A stretch of DNA of 25,449 nucleotides from an uncultured Senegalimassilia sp. (lineage in GTDB: Bacteria > Actinomycetota > Coriobacteriia > Coriobacteriales > Eggerthellaceae), in NCBI GenBank assembly GCA_934661765.1, contig CAKUJT010000026.1, forward strand, positions 1 through 25,449, in the 5' to 3' direction. The notes beneath the pieces are model-generated. The model made no database searches. It was not told where the DNA came from and saw only the letters and a program-made list of their open reading frames with translations. The position numbers and the translations under genes were made by a program. Below are positions 1-6,629 of the stretch, piece after piece. The first letter of the stretch is position 1; every line of letters begins with the position of its first letter.

Positions 1-368
1 AGCTCGTTCTTGATCTTGCCGACCAGGTTCTGCAGCGCGTCGATGCAGCGCGGGCGGATGTCGGCGCCGATGAGCACGTACATGAGCGAATCGCCCACGT
101 TCAGCACGCCCTCGTTGAGCCATACGCGCACATAATAGACGCCCGGCCACGTGAGCGCTTCTTTGACGGCCTGCTCAAGGCCTTCGGCGTCGTAGCTGAA
201 GTCGACCTGGGCGACGTCGCCGAGGTCCTCGACGCCCTCGCGCACCTGTGCCTTGGGCGTGATGCGCACCACGCCGTTGTGCGTGAGGAACATGCCGCAC
301 TGCGCGGCCTTCGGGTCCTGCTTCGCTTCCTTGAGCCATTCGTCCATGGACGGTTCGGGTTTCGCCAT
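1..368 (-). CDS. MoaE-like molybdenum cofactor protein (5' part, cut by window edge)
   Basis: Partial gene; only the first ~122 residues lie in the window. The start ATG at 368-366 follows a good ribosome site (AAGGAGG, about 5 bases upstream). The visible protein carries the MoaE-like block LNEGVLNVGDSLMYVLIGAD near residues 87-106, matching the 'HR.G.L.VGE..V.V.V' strand region of molybdopterin synthase large subunits, followed by a helix (IDALQNLVGKIKNE). In MoaE this fold transfers sulfur onto precursor Z to make molybdopterin. Oddly, the usual HR pairs of MoaE are replaced here (WLNEG, and ADIRPR in place of AHRSSAF), so catalysis is uncertain. It may be a divergent or regulatory MoaE-domain protein. 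A link to the molybdoenzyme operon at 17.1 kb is inference from function only. Confidence 0.7.
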   Translation of the reverse strand, partial: MAKPEPSMDEWLKEAKQDPKAAQCGMFLTHNGVVRITPKAQVREGVEDLGDVAQVDFSYDAEGLEQAVKEALTWPGVYYVRVWLNEGVLNVGDSLMYVLIGADIRPRCIDALQNLVGKIKNE

Positions 369-564
369 TTTGGCCTCCTTGCGTGAAGTTGACGGTTGTC
401 GCCGTGCCAATCGGGCGGGATTCGCCGCGATAGCATGTTTTCGCGGCTCAAATTGTACCGCACGCGTAAAGGCCTGGTGGGGCTTCTGTGAACACTGCAA
501 AAAGCCCTTTAAAACGTAAAAGTAAAAAGATAGTCTTGAACAATTTTCTTATGAGGCGTAGATT

Positions 565-591
565 AATCGGCCAGTATTTTAGTGGCCGATT
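565..591. promoter_or_regulatory. Perfect 9-9-9 inverted repeat, candidate operator
   Basis: Arms AATCGGCCA and TGGCCGATT, 9 bases each and perfectly complementary, are separated by 9 AT-rich bases. No T-run follows, so a protein-binding site is more likely than a terminator. Confidence 0.4.
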
Positions 592-681
592 CGCCAGGGC
601 AAAAATCGATTTTCTACTGATAACCTGGTGAAACATATATTCACATAGCCTATCGGTCAAGAGGATTTCTATTGACCATAT

Positions 682-701
682 TTTTGTGCAGGTGCACAAA
701 A
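682..701. promoter_or_regulatory. 20-bp palindrome, candidate operator
   Basis: Arms TTTTGTGCA and TGCACAAAA are perfectly complementary around a central GG. The element sits directly behind TTGACC (672-677), which itself pairs with GGTCAA at 655-660. The compact symmetry is typical of a dimeric repressor or activator site; no specific family is assigned. Confidence 0.45.
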
Positions 702-847
702 TGTTGGTGAAAAGTGTCCGAATCGTGAAGAAAACGACAGACATCTTCACTTCTGGCGCAGCCCTGATAGATTGGCAATCACACCGAACGCAACGAAGTT
801 GTCAAGGAACAGATATCCAACGTTGCCAAACGGTGAAGTAGACCGAA

Positions 848-866
848 GCCTGAAACGGATTCAGGC
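848..866 (+). promoter_or_regulatory. Leader hairpin before the small membrane protein
   Basis: GCCTGAA and TTCAGGC form a 7-bp stem with a 5-base loop, ending 25 bases before the start codon at 892. It may influence translation of that gene. Confidence 0.35.
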
Positions 867-891
867 GAGCGAGAAAGGATGACGGGTTAAA

Positions 892-1164
892 ATGAACGCA
901 GCAACGAACGTAAAGCAGATCCAAGGAAACCATACCCCGATTACCATGCTCGTCGGGTTCGTCGCCCTGCTGGCAATCGCGATCGCCGTGTGCGCCATCG
1001 CTTCCTCGGCCGTGGCATCGCTGACGGGTTTCACCCTGGTGGCAGCTCAGACTCCGGCTATCAGCCTTGCATGGTTCGGTAGCACCGTGGCGCCGCTCCT
1101 GGGCGAATTCGTGGTGCTGTTCGCCATCGCCACCGGCCTGGCCTACATGGCTGCTCGCAAGTAA
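892..1164 (+). CDS. Small two-helix membrane protein, unknown function
   Basis: A 90-residue protein of no recognised family. Residues 1-16 are polar. Residues ~17-44 form a long hydrophobic segment (ITMLVGFVALLAIAIAVCAI), and residues ~66-86 form a second (PLLGEFVVLFAIATGLAY), followed by a basic end (AARK). Two transmembrane helices are therefore likely, and there is no clear signal-peptidase site. An AAAGGA purine tract lies about 12 bases before the ATG, rather far, so the start is not certain. A strong terminator follows at 1198-1224 and a long palindrome-rich region precedes it, which together support a real single-gene transcript. A holin-like or stress peptide role cannot be excluded or shown. 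Confidence 0.6.
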   Translation: MNAATNVKQIQGNHTPITMLVGFVALLAIAIAVCAIASSAVASLTGFTLVAAQTPAISLAWFGSTVAPLLGEFVVLFAIATGLAYMAARK

Positions 1165-1197
1165 ACGCACCTGCGCGGCAAACAATCTCATATGCAA

Positions 1198-1224
1198 AGC
1201 CCTCGCGAAAGCGGGGGCTTTTTT
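1198..1224 (+). terminator. Rho-independent terminator after small membrane protein
   Basis: A 9-bp stem (AGCCCTCGC with GCGGGGGCT, one G-U pair) closed by a GAAA tetraloop and followed by TTTTT. Classic intrinsic terminator, 34 bases after the stop codon. Confidence 0.9.
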
Positions 1225-1550
1225 CGTGCCTCGCACCCACAGGTGGACGTCCGAAGGCGCCCCGCAGCCTCAAGGCCGAACGTCGTTCAGCCCTCATTAT
1301 CGAAGTGCAATGTTATCCGCCCAGCCCCCGTTATCGAAGCGAAACGCTATCGGGTCGCTTCGGACTTGCCCCAGGCGCTTCATCGATGCATCTAAAAAAG
1401 TTACAAGTTGCGAATCAACGTTTGCGGGCGAATTTACCAGGTTGACACAGTGCCGTGCGTCCGAGCCTGATACTATAGAACGGATTGAGAACAGCGTCAG
1501 TTTGCCAATTGCAACTTGACACCGGGAACTGCGAGAAAGCGAGCGCGCCT
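1225..1550. other. lysA upstream region
   Basis: Non-coding stretch before lysA. It contains two related 24-base segments beginning TTATCGAAG (near 1297 and 1331), a consensus-like TTGACA at 1442-1447, and an extended -10 (TGATACTAT, 1468-1476). The TTGACA lies 23 bases from TACTAT, too far for a normal pair. The open frame reaches back to a TTG at 1485, but that segment has no ribosome site. Confidence 0.4.
1468..1476 (+). promoter_or_regulatory. Candidate extended -10 promoter for lysA
   Basis: TG-A-TACTAT matches the extended -10 pattern TGnTAtaaT and lies about 75 bases before the chosen lysA start. Confidence 0.35.
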
Positions 1551-2906
1551 ATGTCTTTGGCACCATCGGATCACACCAAGCAACCTGATAACCGCACCAC
1601 CATGGAACTGGGCGCCGTGCTGCCCATGACCGCCGAGGTGCGCGACGACCACCTGTTCGTCGGCGGCGTCGACATGGTGGAGCTTGCCCATAAGGAAGGC
1701 ACCGCGCTCTACGTCATGGACGAGGCCGACATGCGCAACCGCATGGAAACCTACCTCAAGGCCTTCCGCAGCCGTTACGAGAATTCTGACGTCATCTTCG
1801 CCTCCAAGGCGTTCCTTAACAAAGAAACCGCGCGCATCGTCGCGCAGGAGGGCCTGTGCCTCGACGTGTCCGGCGGCGGCGAGCTGTGGTGCGCGCAGCA
1901 GGCGGGCTTCCCCATGGAGCGCGTCTTCGTGCACGGCAACAACAAAACGCCGCAGGAGCTGCGCGAGGCTATTTCAGCGGGCGTCGGCCGCATCGTGGTG
2001 GACAGCCGCATCGAGCTGGGCCGCATCAGCAAGATCGCCGGCGAGCTGGGCGTCACGCAGGACGTCTACATGCGCGTCACCCCCGGCGTCGAGGCCGACA
2101 CGCACGAGTACATCCGCACGGGCTGCGAGGACAGCAAGTTCGGCTTCACCATGCTCGACGATTTCGCTTTCAAGTGCGTCAAGGACGCGCTTGAGACCCC
2201 GAACGTGCGCCTGGCGGGCTTCCACTGCCACATCGGCTCGCAGATCTTCGCGCTGCATTCGTTCGCCGAAGCCGTGCAGGTCATGGTCGAGTTCATCGCC
2301 CGCGTGAAGGAAACCTACGGTTACGAGGTCGAGGAGCTCGACATGGGCGGCGGCCTGGGCATCGCCTACAAGGCCGATGACAAGCCCTCCACCATCGACG
2401 AGTTCGCCGAGTGCACCGTCAACGCGGTCCGCGAGAACTGCGAGCGCCTGGGCGTGAAGCTGCCGCGCCTGGCCGTCGAGCCCGGCCGCAGCCTGGTGGC
2501 AACCCCGGGCCTTACGCTGTACACCGTCGGCATCCTGAAGACGCTGCCCGGCATCCGCAAGTACGTGGCCATCGACGGCGGCATGTCCGACAACATTCGC
2601 ACGGCGCTCTACCATGCCGACTACGAGCCCACCATCGCCAACAAGGCCGGCCAGCCCCGCACCGAGATCGTCACGCTGTGCGGCAAGCACTGCGAAAGCG
2701 GCGACGCGGTGGTCATCGACATGCCGCTGCAGACGCCCGACCTGGGCGACGTCATCGCGGTGTTCGGTACCGGCGCGTACTGCTACACCATGGCCAGCAA
2801 TTACAACGGCCAGCCGCGCCCCGGCATCGTGTTCGTGAAGGACGGCCAGGCTCGCGTGGTCACCCGCCGCGAAACCTACGCCGACCTGTATCACCGCGAC
2901 ATCTAG
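1551..2906 (+). CDS. lysA: Diaminopimelate decarboxylase
   Basis: PLP-dependent enzyme that decarboxylates meso-diaminopimelate to L-lysine, the last lysine step; cytosolic. 451 residues from the ATG at 1551. An in-frame TTG at 1485 and an ATG at 1602 are alternative starts; 1551 is preferred for length, though its ribosome site is weak. Family landmarks of alanine-racemase-fold decarboxylases are all present: Schiff-base lysine K86 in FASKAF, HIGSQ at 227-231, phosphate-binding GGGLG at 266-270, EPGRS at 310-314, the CESGD dimer-contributed active-site cysteine motif at 381-385, and GAYCYTMASNYNGQPRP near the end. It is followed by hom on the same strand, so lysine and threonine/methionine branches lie side by side. 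Confidence 0.95.
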   Translation: MSLAPSDHTKQPDNRTTMELGAVLPMTAEVRDDHLFVGGVDMVELAHKEGTALYVMDEADMRNRMETYLKAFRSRYENSDVIFASKAFLNKETARIVAQEGLCLDVSGGGELWCAQQAGFPMERVFVHGNNKTPQELREAISAGVGRIVVDSRIELGRISKIAGELGVTQDVYMRVTPGVEADTHEYIRTGCEDSKFGFTMLDDFAFKCVKDALETPNVRLAGFHCHIGSQIFALHSFAEAVQVMVEFIARVKETYGYEVEELDMGGGLGIAYKADDKPSTIDEFAECTVNAVRENCERLGVKLPRLAVEPGRSLVATPGLTLYTVGILKTLPGIRKYVAIDGGMSDNIRTALYHADYEPTIANKAGQPRTEIVTLCGKHCESGDAVVIDMPLQTPDLGDVIAVFGTGAYCYTMASNYNGQPRPGIVFVKDGQARVVTRRETYADLYHRDI

Positions 2907-2913
2907 TCGCTTC

Positions 2914-2971
2914 CGGGCGGCCGGGCCTGCGGCGCTGGGCTCCACTCGGCAGCTGCAAGCCCGGCCGCCCG
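2914..2971 (+). terminator. Long GC-rich stem-loop after lysA
   Basis: CGGGCGGCCGGGC (2914-2926) pairs perfectly with GCCCGGCCGCCCG (2959-2971) over 13 bp around a 32-base loop, starting 8 bases after the lysA stop. There is no T-run, so it may be a processing or Rho-related structure rather than an intrinsic terminator. Confidence 0.5.
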
Positions 2972-3156
2972 CCGCATATTCCGCGCTTTCGCGGGTTTTG
3001 CGGGCTTGGCGGTCGTCTCGCCGGCTCCAGGGGGCCTGTGGGCGGCATCGGCGCGCGGCGCCGGCGTTCCTGCGGTATCCTCTGTTCCGTAACAGAGCTA
3101 TCCCAAACCCGCCCGGCGCTTCGGGCAAAGCTTTTCAACCTTTCGAAGGGGGAGAC

Positions 3157-4440
3157 ATGACCATCAAACTTGGACTCGTGGGAACGGGCACCGTCGGCGG
3201 CGGCTGTCTGGATATCCTGCGCAACCATCGCGAGGACTTCAAGCGCCATCTGGGCGTCGACATGGAAGTGGTGCGCGTGTGCTCGCGCAATCCCGAGCAG
3301 GCCGAGGCGCGCGGCGTGCTGCACCTGTTCACCGAGGACTTCAACGACATCATCAACGACCCCGAGATCGATATCGTCATCGAGCTGATCGGCGGCACCA
3401 CCGCTGCGCGCGACGTGGTGCTCGGCGCCCTGCGCGCGGGCAAGAACGTGGTCACCGCCAACAAGGCGCTCATGGCCACGTTCGGCGACGAGGTCATGGA
3501 CCTTGCCCGCGAAAAGAACTTGGAAGTGGGCTTCGAGGCCAGCGTCGGCGGCGGCATCCCCATCATCCAGCCGCTGAAGCATTCGCTCATCAGCAACGAG
3601 ATCACCTCCGTCATGGGCATCGTGAACGGCACCACCAACTACATGCTCACGCGCATGGTCGACGACGGCCTGTCCTACGAGGACGCGCTGGCCGAGGCTC
3701 AGGCGAAGGGCTTCGCCGAGGCCGACCCCACCGCCGACGTTGACGGTTTCGACGCCGCCGCGAAGATCGCCATTCTGGCATCCATCGCCTTCAACAGCCG
3801 CGTGAAGCTCAACGACGTCTACACCGAGGGCATCCGCAACATCACGCAGCTTGACATGGACACCGCTGACGACATGGGCTACGTCATCAAGCTGCTGGCG
3901 CTGGCGCATCGCACGCCCGAGGGCATCGATGTGCGCGTGCATCCCACCATGCTGCCGAAGGCCCATCAGATGGCCCAGGTCAACGGCGTGTTCAACGCAA
4001 TCTACGTCACGGGCGACGCCGTGGGCGAGACCATGTTCTTCGGCGAGGGCGCCGGCGCGGGCCCGGCTGCCGCGGCGGTCATGGGCGACGTGCTGGAGGT
4101 TGCGCGCCATATGACGCTCGGCATCCCGCCGGTGGTCGGCTGCACCTGCACCGACAACCTGCCCATCGTTCCCATGGAGCAGCTGAGCACCAAGTACTAC
4201 ATCCGCTTCTCGGTTGCCGACCGTTCCGGCGTGCTGGCCGCCATGGCCGGCGTGTTCGCCAAGCACGGCGTCAGCGTGCGCAGCGTGGTGCAGCGCGGCA
4301 GCGCCCAGCACGAGACGGTGAACCTCAGCTACGTCACGCACACCGCCAGCGAGGCGAGCGTGCGCCGCGTGCTCGAGGAGATCGGCGGACTTGAGGACGT
4401 CCTGCGCGCCGAGCCCAGCGTCATCCGCGTAGAGGACTAG
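3157..4440 (+). CDS. hom: Homoserine dehydrogenase with C-terminal ACT domain
   Basis: Reduces aspartate semialdehyde to homoserine with NAD(P)H, the branch point to threonine and methionine. 427 residues. Start ATG at 3157 follows AAGGGGGAG at good spacing. The N-terminal Rossmann motif GLVGTGTVGGG spans residues 6-16; TANKAL (K103), NGTTNYML (157-164) and DVDGFDAAAK (194-203, catalytic lysine K203) are the standard catalytic signatures. Residues ~345-427 form an ACT domain (YYIRFSVADRSGVLAAMAGV), which in this family gives feedback inhibition by threonine. It is encoded 250 bases after lysA and before pyrE; metA, which uses its product, lies 2.2 kb further on the other strand. Confidence 0.95.
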   Translation: MTIKLGLVGTGTVGGGCLDILRNHREDFKRHLGVDMEVVRVCSRNPEQAEARGVLHLFTEDFNDIINDPEIDIVIELIGGTTAARDVVLGALRAGKNVVTANKALMATFGDEVMDLAREKNLEVGFEASVGGGIPIIQPLKHSLISNEITSVMGIVNGTTNYMLTRMVDDGLSYEDALAEAQAKGFAEADPTADVDGFDAAAKIAILASIAFNSRVKLNDVYTEGIRNITQLDMDTADDMGYVIKLLALAHRTPEGIDVRVHPTMLPKAHQMAQVNGVFNAIYVTGDAVGETMFFGEGAGAGPAAAAVMGDVLEVARHMTLGIPPVVGCTCTDNLPIVPMEQLSTKYYIRFSVADRSGVLAAMAGVFAKHGVSVRSVVQRGSAQHETVNLSYVTHTASEASVRRVLEEIGGLEDVLRAEPSVIRVED

Positions 4441-4448
4441 CGCGGTCG

Positions 4449-4478
4449 TTGGCATAATCGAAGAGATTTTGCTACTTT
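4449..4478 (+). promoter_or_regulatory. Candidate pyrE promoter
   Basis: TTGGCA (4449-4454) and TACTTT (4473-4478) with an 18-base spacer, about 70 bases upstream of pyrE and ahead of the leader hairpin. Confidence 0.45.
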
Positions 4479-4494
4479 ATAGGGAAGCCAGTTG

Positions 4495-4530
4495 AACGGG
4501 GCAAAGGGATCGTTTCCCCGCCCCGTTTCT
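4495..4530 (+). terminator. Leader hairpin before pyrE, candidate attenuator
   Basis: AACGGGGC (4495-4502) pairs with GCCCCGTT (4520-4527) over 8 bp, with an inner GGGA/TCCC stem, and is followed by TTCTTT. It lies between the candidate promoter and the pyrE ribosome site (GAAAGGGG), a layout compatible with pyrimidine-linked attenuation; alternatively it is the terminator of hom. Confidence 0.5.
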
Positions 4531-4547
4531 TTACGAAAGGGGATTTC

Positions 4548-5231
4548 ATGGAGCAGTATAAGGAAGAGTTCATCCACTTCATGGTGGAGAGCCACGTTTT
4601 GAAGTTCGGTAGCTTCACGCTGAAGAGCGGCCGTCAGTCCCCGTTCTTCATGAATGCCGGCGCGTACGTCACGGGCGAGCAGCTGCGCCGTCTGGGCAAG
4701 TACTACGCCCAGGCCATCCATGACAATTTCGGCCTGGACTTCGATGTGGTGTTCGGCCCGGCCTACAAGGGCATCCCGCTGGCCGTGGTCACTGCCATCG
4801 CGCTGCAGGAGCTTTACGGCAAGGAAGTGCGCTACTGCTGCAACCGCAAGGAGGTCAAGGACCACGGCGCCGACAAGGGCAACCTGCTGGGCGCCGACCT
4901 GCACGACGGCGACCGCGTCATCATGGTCGAGGACGTCACCACCTCCGGCAAGTCTATCGACGAGACGTATCCCATCCTCAAGGGCGCTGCCGACGTGGAG
5001 GTAAAGGGCCTGATCGTCAGCCTGAACCGCATGGAGGTCGGCAAGGGCGGCGTGGTCACCGCCCAGAAAGAGGTGCAGGAGAAGTACGGCTTCCCCGTGG
5101 CGTCCATCGTCAGCATGGCCGAGGTCGTCGAGTGCCTGTACAACAAGGAGGTCGAGGGCGAGGTCGTCATCAACGACGACATCAAGGCCGCCATCGACGA
5201 GTACTACAAGCAGTACGGCGTCAAGGAATAG
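4548..5231 (+). CDS. pyrE: Orotate phosphoribosyltransferase
   Basis: Joins orotate to PRPP to give orotidine monophosphate in pyrimidine synthesis; cytosolic dimer. 227 residues, a usual length. Start ATG at 4548 follows GAAAGGGGATTTC. Family signatures are clear: LKSGRQSPFFMNAG (25-38) for orotate binding, FGPAYKGIPLA (69-79), CNRKEVKDHGADKGNL (98-113) with catalytic lysines on the flexible loop, and the PRPP motif VIMVEDVTTSGKS (124-136). It stands apart from other pyr genes here and has its own candidate promoter, leader hairpin and terminator, so it is probably a single-gene unit. Confidence 0.96.
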   Translation: MEQYKEEFIHFMVESHVLKFGSFTLKSGRQSPFFMNAGAYVTGEQLRRLGKYYAQAIHDNFGLDFDVVFGPAYKGIPLAVVTAIALQELYGKEVRYCCNRKEVKDHGADKGNLLGADLHDGDRVIMVEDVTTSGKSIDETYPILKGAADVEVKGLIVSLNRMEVGKGGVVTAQKEVQEKYGFPVASIVSMAEVVECLYNKEVEGEVVINDDIKAAIDEYYKQYGVKE

Positions 5232-5278
5232 CCAACGCGCCTGACCTTTTCGCGCGAATCGAGTAACGAAGCCTAACG

Positions 5279-5320
5279 GCGCCGAACGGCCTTGGGTCGT
5301 TCGGCGCTGTTGCTGTTTTC
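5279..5320 (+). terminator. Terminator after pyrE
   Basis: GCGCCGAACG (5279-5288) pairs perfectly with CGTTCGGCGC (5298-5307), 10 bp with a 9-base loop, followed by TGTTGCTGTTTT. Confidence 0.75.
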
Positions 5321-5402
5321 GGGTGTTGGTTTGCAATTTTGGCGGGCGGGCTCGCTTCCTGCTAGGCTTGCGGGGAAGGCAAACACAAGGGAAGGATGAG
5401 TC

Positions 5403-6104
5403 ATGGACGCAAGCAAGATCGGCGTGGTGTTCGACTGCGATGGTACGTTGCTCGATTCGATGGGCGTGTGGCATGGGCTGCAAAACGAGCTGGCCGAACG
5501 CGCGGGAGGCACGCTGACCGTCGATGACGTGGCGGCGCTGGCGCCCATGAGCATTCCCGAGTGCGGCGCGTTCTTCCACGAGAAGTTCGGCTTGGGCGAA
5601 AGCGACCGCGAGGTGGTCGGCATGATTGACGAGTACATGCTTGACTTCTACCGCCATCGCGCCGAGGCGCGTCCCGGCGCGCTCGAGTTCGTGCAGGGGC
5701 TTGCCCAGGCGGGCGCGCATCTGACGGTGGCGTCCTCGAGCCCCAAGCCGTACCTGATGGCGGGCATCGAGCGTTGCGGGTTCGCCCCGTATCTCGAGCG
5801 CGTGCTGTCGGTGGAGGACGTGCATTCCACGAAGCGCGAGCCCGACGTATGGGACCGCGCCCGTGAGATCATGGGAACGTCCAAGCAGCTGACCTGGGGT
5901 GTTGAGGATTCCGCATACGCCATCGGCACGCTTAGCGGCGCCGGCTACCGCACGCTCGGCATATACGACAGCGACGACGCCGGCACGTGGGATGCTCTGC
6001 AGGCTTCCGCCGAGCACGCGATCCGCAGCTTCGAGGACCTCGCAATCGAGGAGTTCCTCACCTGGAGCGATCAGCCGCTCTTCGTCGGCACGGCGAACAA
6101 GTAG
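5403..6104 (+). CDS. HAD-superfamily hydrolase (phosphoglycolate phosphatase / beta-phosphoglucomutase type)
   Basis: 233-residue haloacid-dehalogenase-fold phosphatase. The start ATG at 5403 follows GGAAGGATGAGTC. Motif I DCDGTLLDS (11-19) supplies the nucleophile D11 and acid D13. A helical cap of subclass I follows (residues ~20-95). Motif II is LTVASSSPK, motif III the lysine of STKREPD, and motif IV the acidic GVEDSAYAIGTLSGAGY, as in PGP- and PGMB-like enzymes that release phosphate from small sugar or organic phosphates. The exact substrate cannot be inferred. It has no operon partners: pyrE ends at a terminator upstream and metA converges downstream. Confidence 0.85.
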   Translation: MDASKIGVVFDCDGTLLDSMGVWHGLQNELAERAGGTLTVDDVAALAPMSIPECGAFFHEKFGLGESDREVVGMIDEYMLDFYRHRAEARPGALEFVQGLAQAGAHLTVASSSPKPYLMAGIERCGFAPYLERVLSVEDVHSTKREPDVWDRAREIMGTSKQLTWGVEDSAYAIGTLSGAGYRTLGIYDSDDAGTWDALQASAEHAIRSFEDLAIEEFLTWSDQPLFVGTANK

Positions 6105-6136
6105 GAGCAACGAGGGGTTGGCTCTCCTCATTGCTC
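6105..6136 (+). terminator. Hairpin after the HAD gene
   Basis: GAGCAACGAGG and CCTCATTGCTC pair over 11 positions with one mismatch immediately after the stop codon; CTTCTATTTT follows within ten bases. Probable terminator. Confidence 0.55.
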
Positions 6137-6298
6137 GTCGCTTCTATTTTCGGCGTTGACTTGCGCGGTTACTGGCGCGAAATGGGCGCCGACAAGAGGG
6201 CGCTCTCTGATTTAGCGGGGAGGCCGGCAGGGCGGCTCCCAATGCGTGAGGGGGCCGCTGGTCTGCGCTCCTTGCTTTCCTGACTCTCTGATCAAAAT

Positions 6299-6336
6299 CG
6301 ATGGGCCCGGAACGATCACTCGTTCCGGGCCCATCG
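6299..6336. terminator. Strong terminator between convergent genes
   Basis: A perfect 17-bp stem (CGATGGGCCCGGAACGA at 6299-6315 with its complement at 6320-6336) closed by a TCAC loop. Reading the minus strand, ATTTTGATC follows, so it fits termination of the metA transcript. It may also block read-through from the HAD side. Confidence 0.85.
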
Positions 6337-6377
6337 CAGTTTGTTGGCCGGTTGGATTTTCCCTCGAAGCGCCCTCC

Positions 6378-6620
6378 CTAATCCCAGGGGTTTTCCTGGA
6401 ACAGGGGCTCGGGTGTGGGCGGGCGGTCCGAATAGGGGTCGTAGCCGTCGTCGTCCTCGTTCTCGGCGCGGATGAAGGGATCGTTCGCGGGCTGCTCGGA
6501 TGCGGAGCCGGACGCCGCGCACTCCTTCGCCGAATGTCGCCCCGATTCAGCCGAAGGCCCCTTGCCGGCTTTGCCGGGCAAAGGTGTGACCTGCGGTTTG
6601 ATGGTGTAGTGCTTCGGCAT
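6378..6620 (-). CDS. 80-aa disordered acidic/proline-rich protein downstream of metA
   Basis: An unrecognised 80-residue protein starting 9 bases after the metA stop; its ribosome site AGGGA overlaps the metA stop codon region. The first ~30 residues are basic and Gly/Pro/Ser-rich. The centre is Ala/Ser-rich, and residues ~50-80 are strongly acidic with short proline motifs (ENEDDDGYDPYSD, then PPTPEPLFQENPWD). No membrane segment or cysteine pair is seen. It is probably intrinsically disordered. Tight spacing after metA and a terminator 42 bases beyond its stop support co-transcription. Function unknown; it could be a lineage-specific small protein. Confidence 0.6.
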   Translation of the reverse strand: MPKHYTIKPQVTPLPGKAGKGPSAESGRHSAKECAASGSASEQPANDPFIRAENEDDDGYDPYSDRPPTPEPLFQENPWD

Positions 6621-6629
6621 GGCGTTTCC

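Larger units (their letters stand above)
369..891. other. AT-rich intergenic region with several inverted repeats
   Basis: About 520 bases with no believable gene, clearly more AT-rich than its surroundings, lying between the divergent MoaE-like gene and the small membrane protein. It holds five inverted repeats (565-591, 628-644, 655-677, 682-701, 725-750) and a hairpin just before the 892 start (848-866). The pentamer GTGAA or its complement occurs eight times: 383, 488, 628, 640, 707, 725, 746 and 833. This looks like a dense regulatory region; the regulator is unknown. Confidence 0.55.

Noticed and set aside
628..644. CRP-type site in the AT-rich region
   Set aside because: GTGA and TCAC are separated by 9 bases rather than the 6 expected for CRP.
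1442..1476. TTGACA plus TACTAT as a standard lysA promoter
   Set aside because: The spacer is 23 bases; only the extended -10 is kept as a candidate.
1485..1550. TTG at 1485 as the lysA start
   Set aside because: No ribosome site, overlaps the promoter region just after the extended -10, and the extra 22 residues do not resemble the family N-terminus.
1974..6131. Very long minus-strand frames opposite lysA, hom and pyrE
   Set aside because: They are antisense shadows of clearly identified genes, with His/Val/Leu/Arg-rich translations typical of the opposite strand of GC-rich codons.
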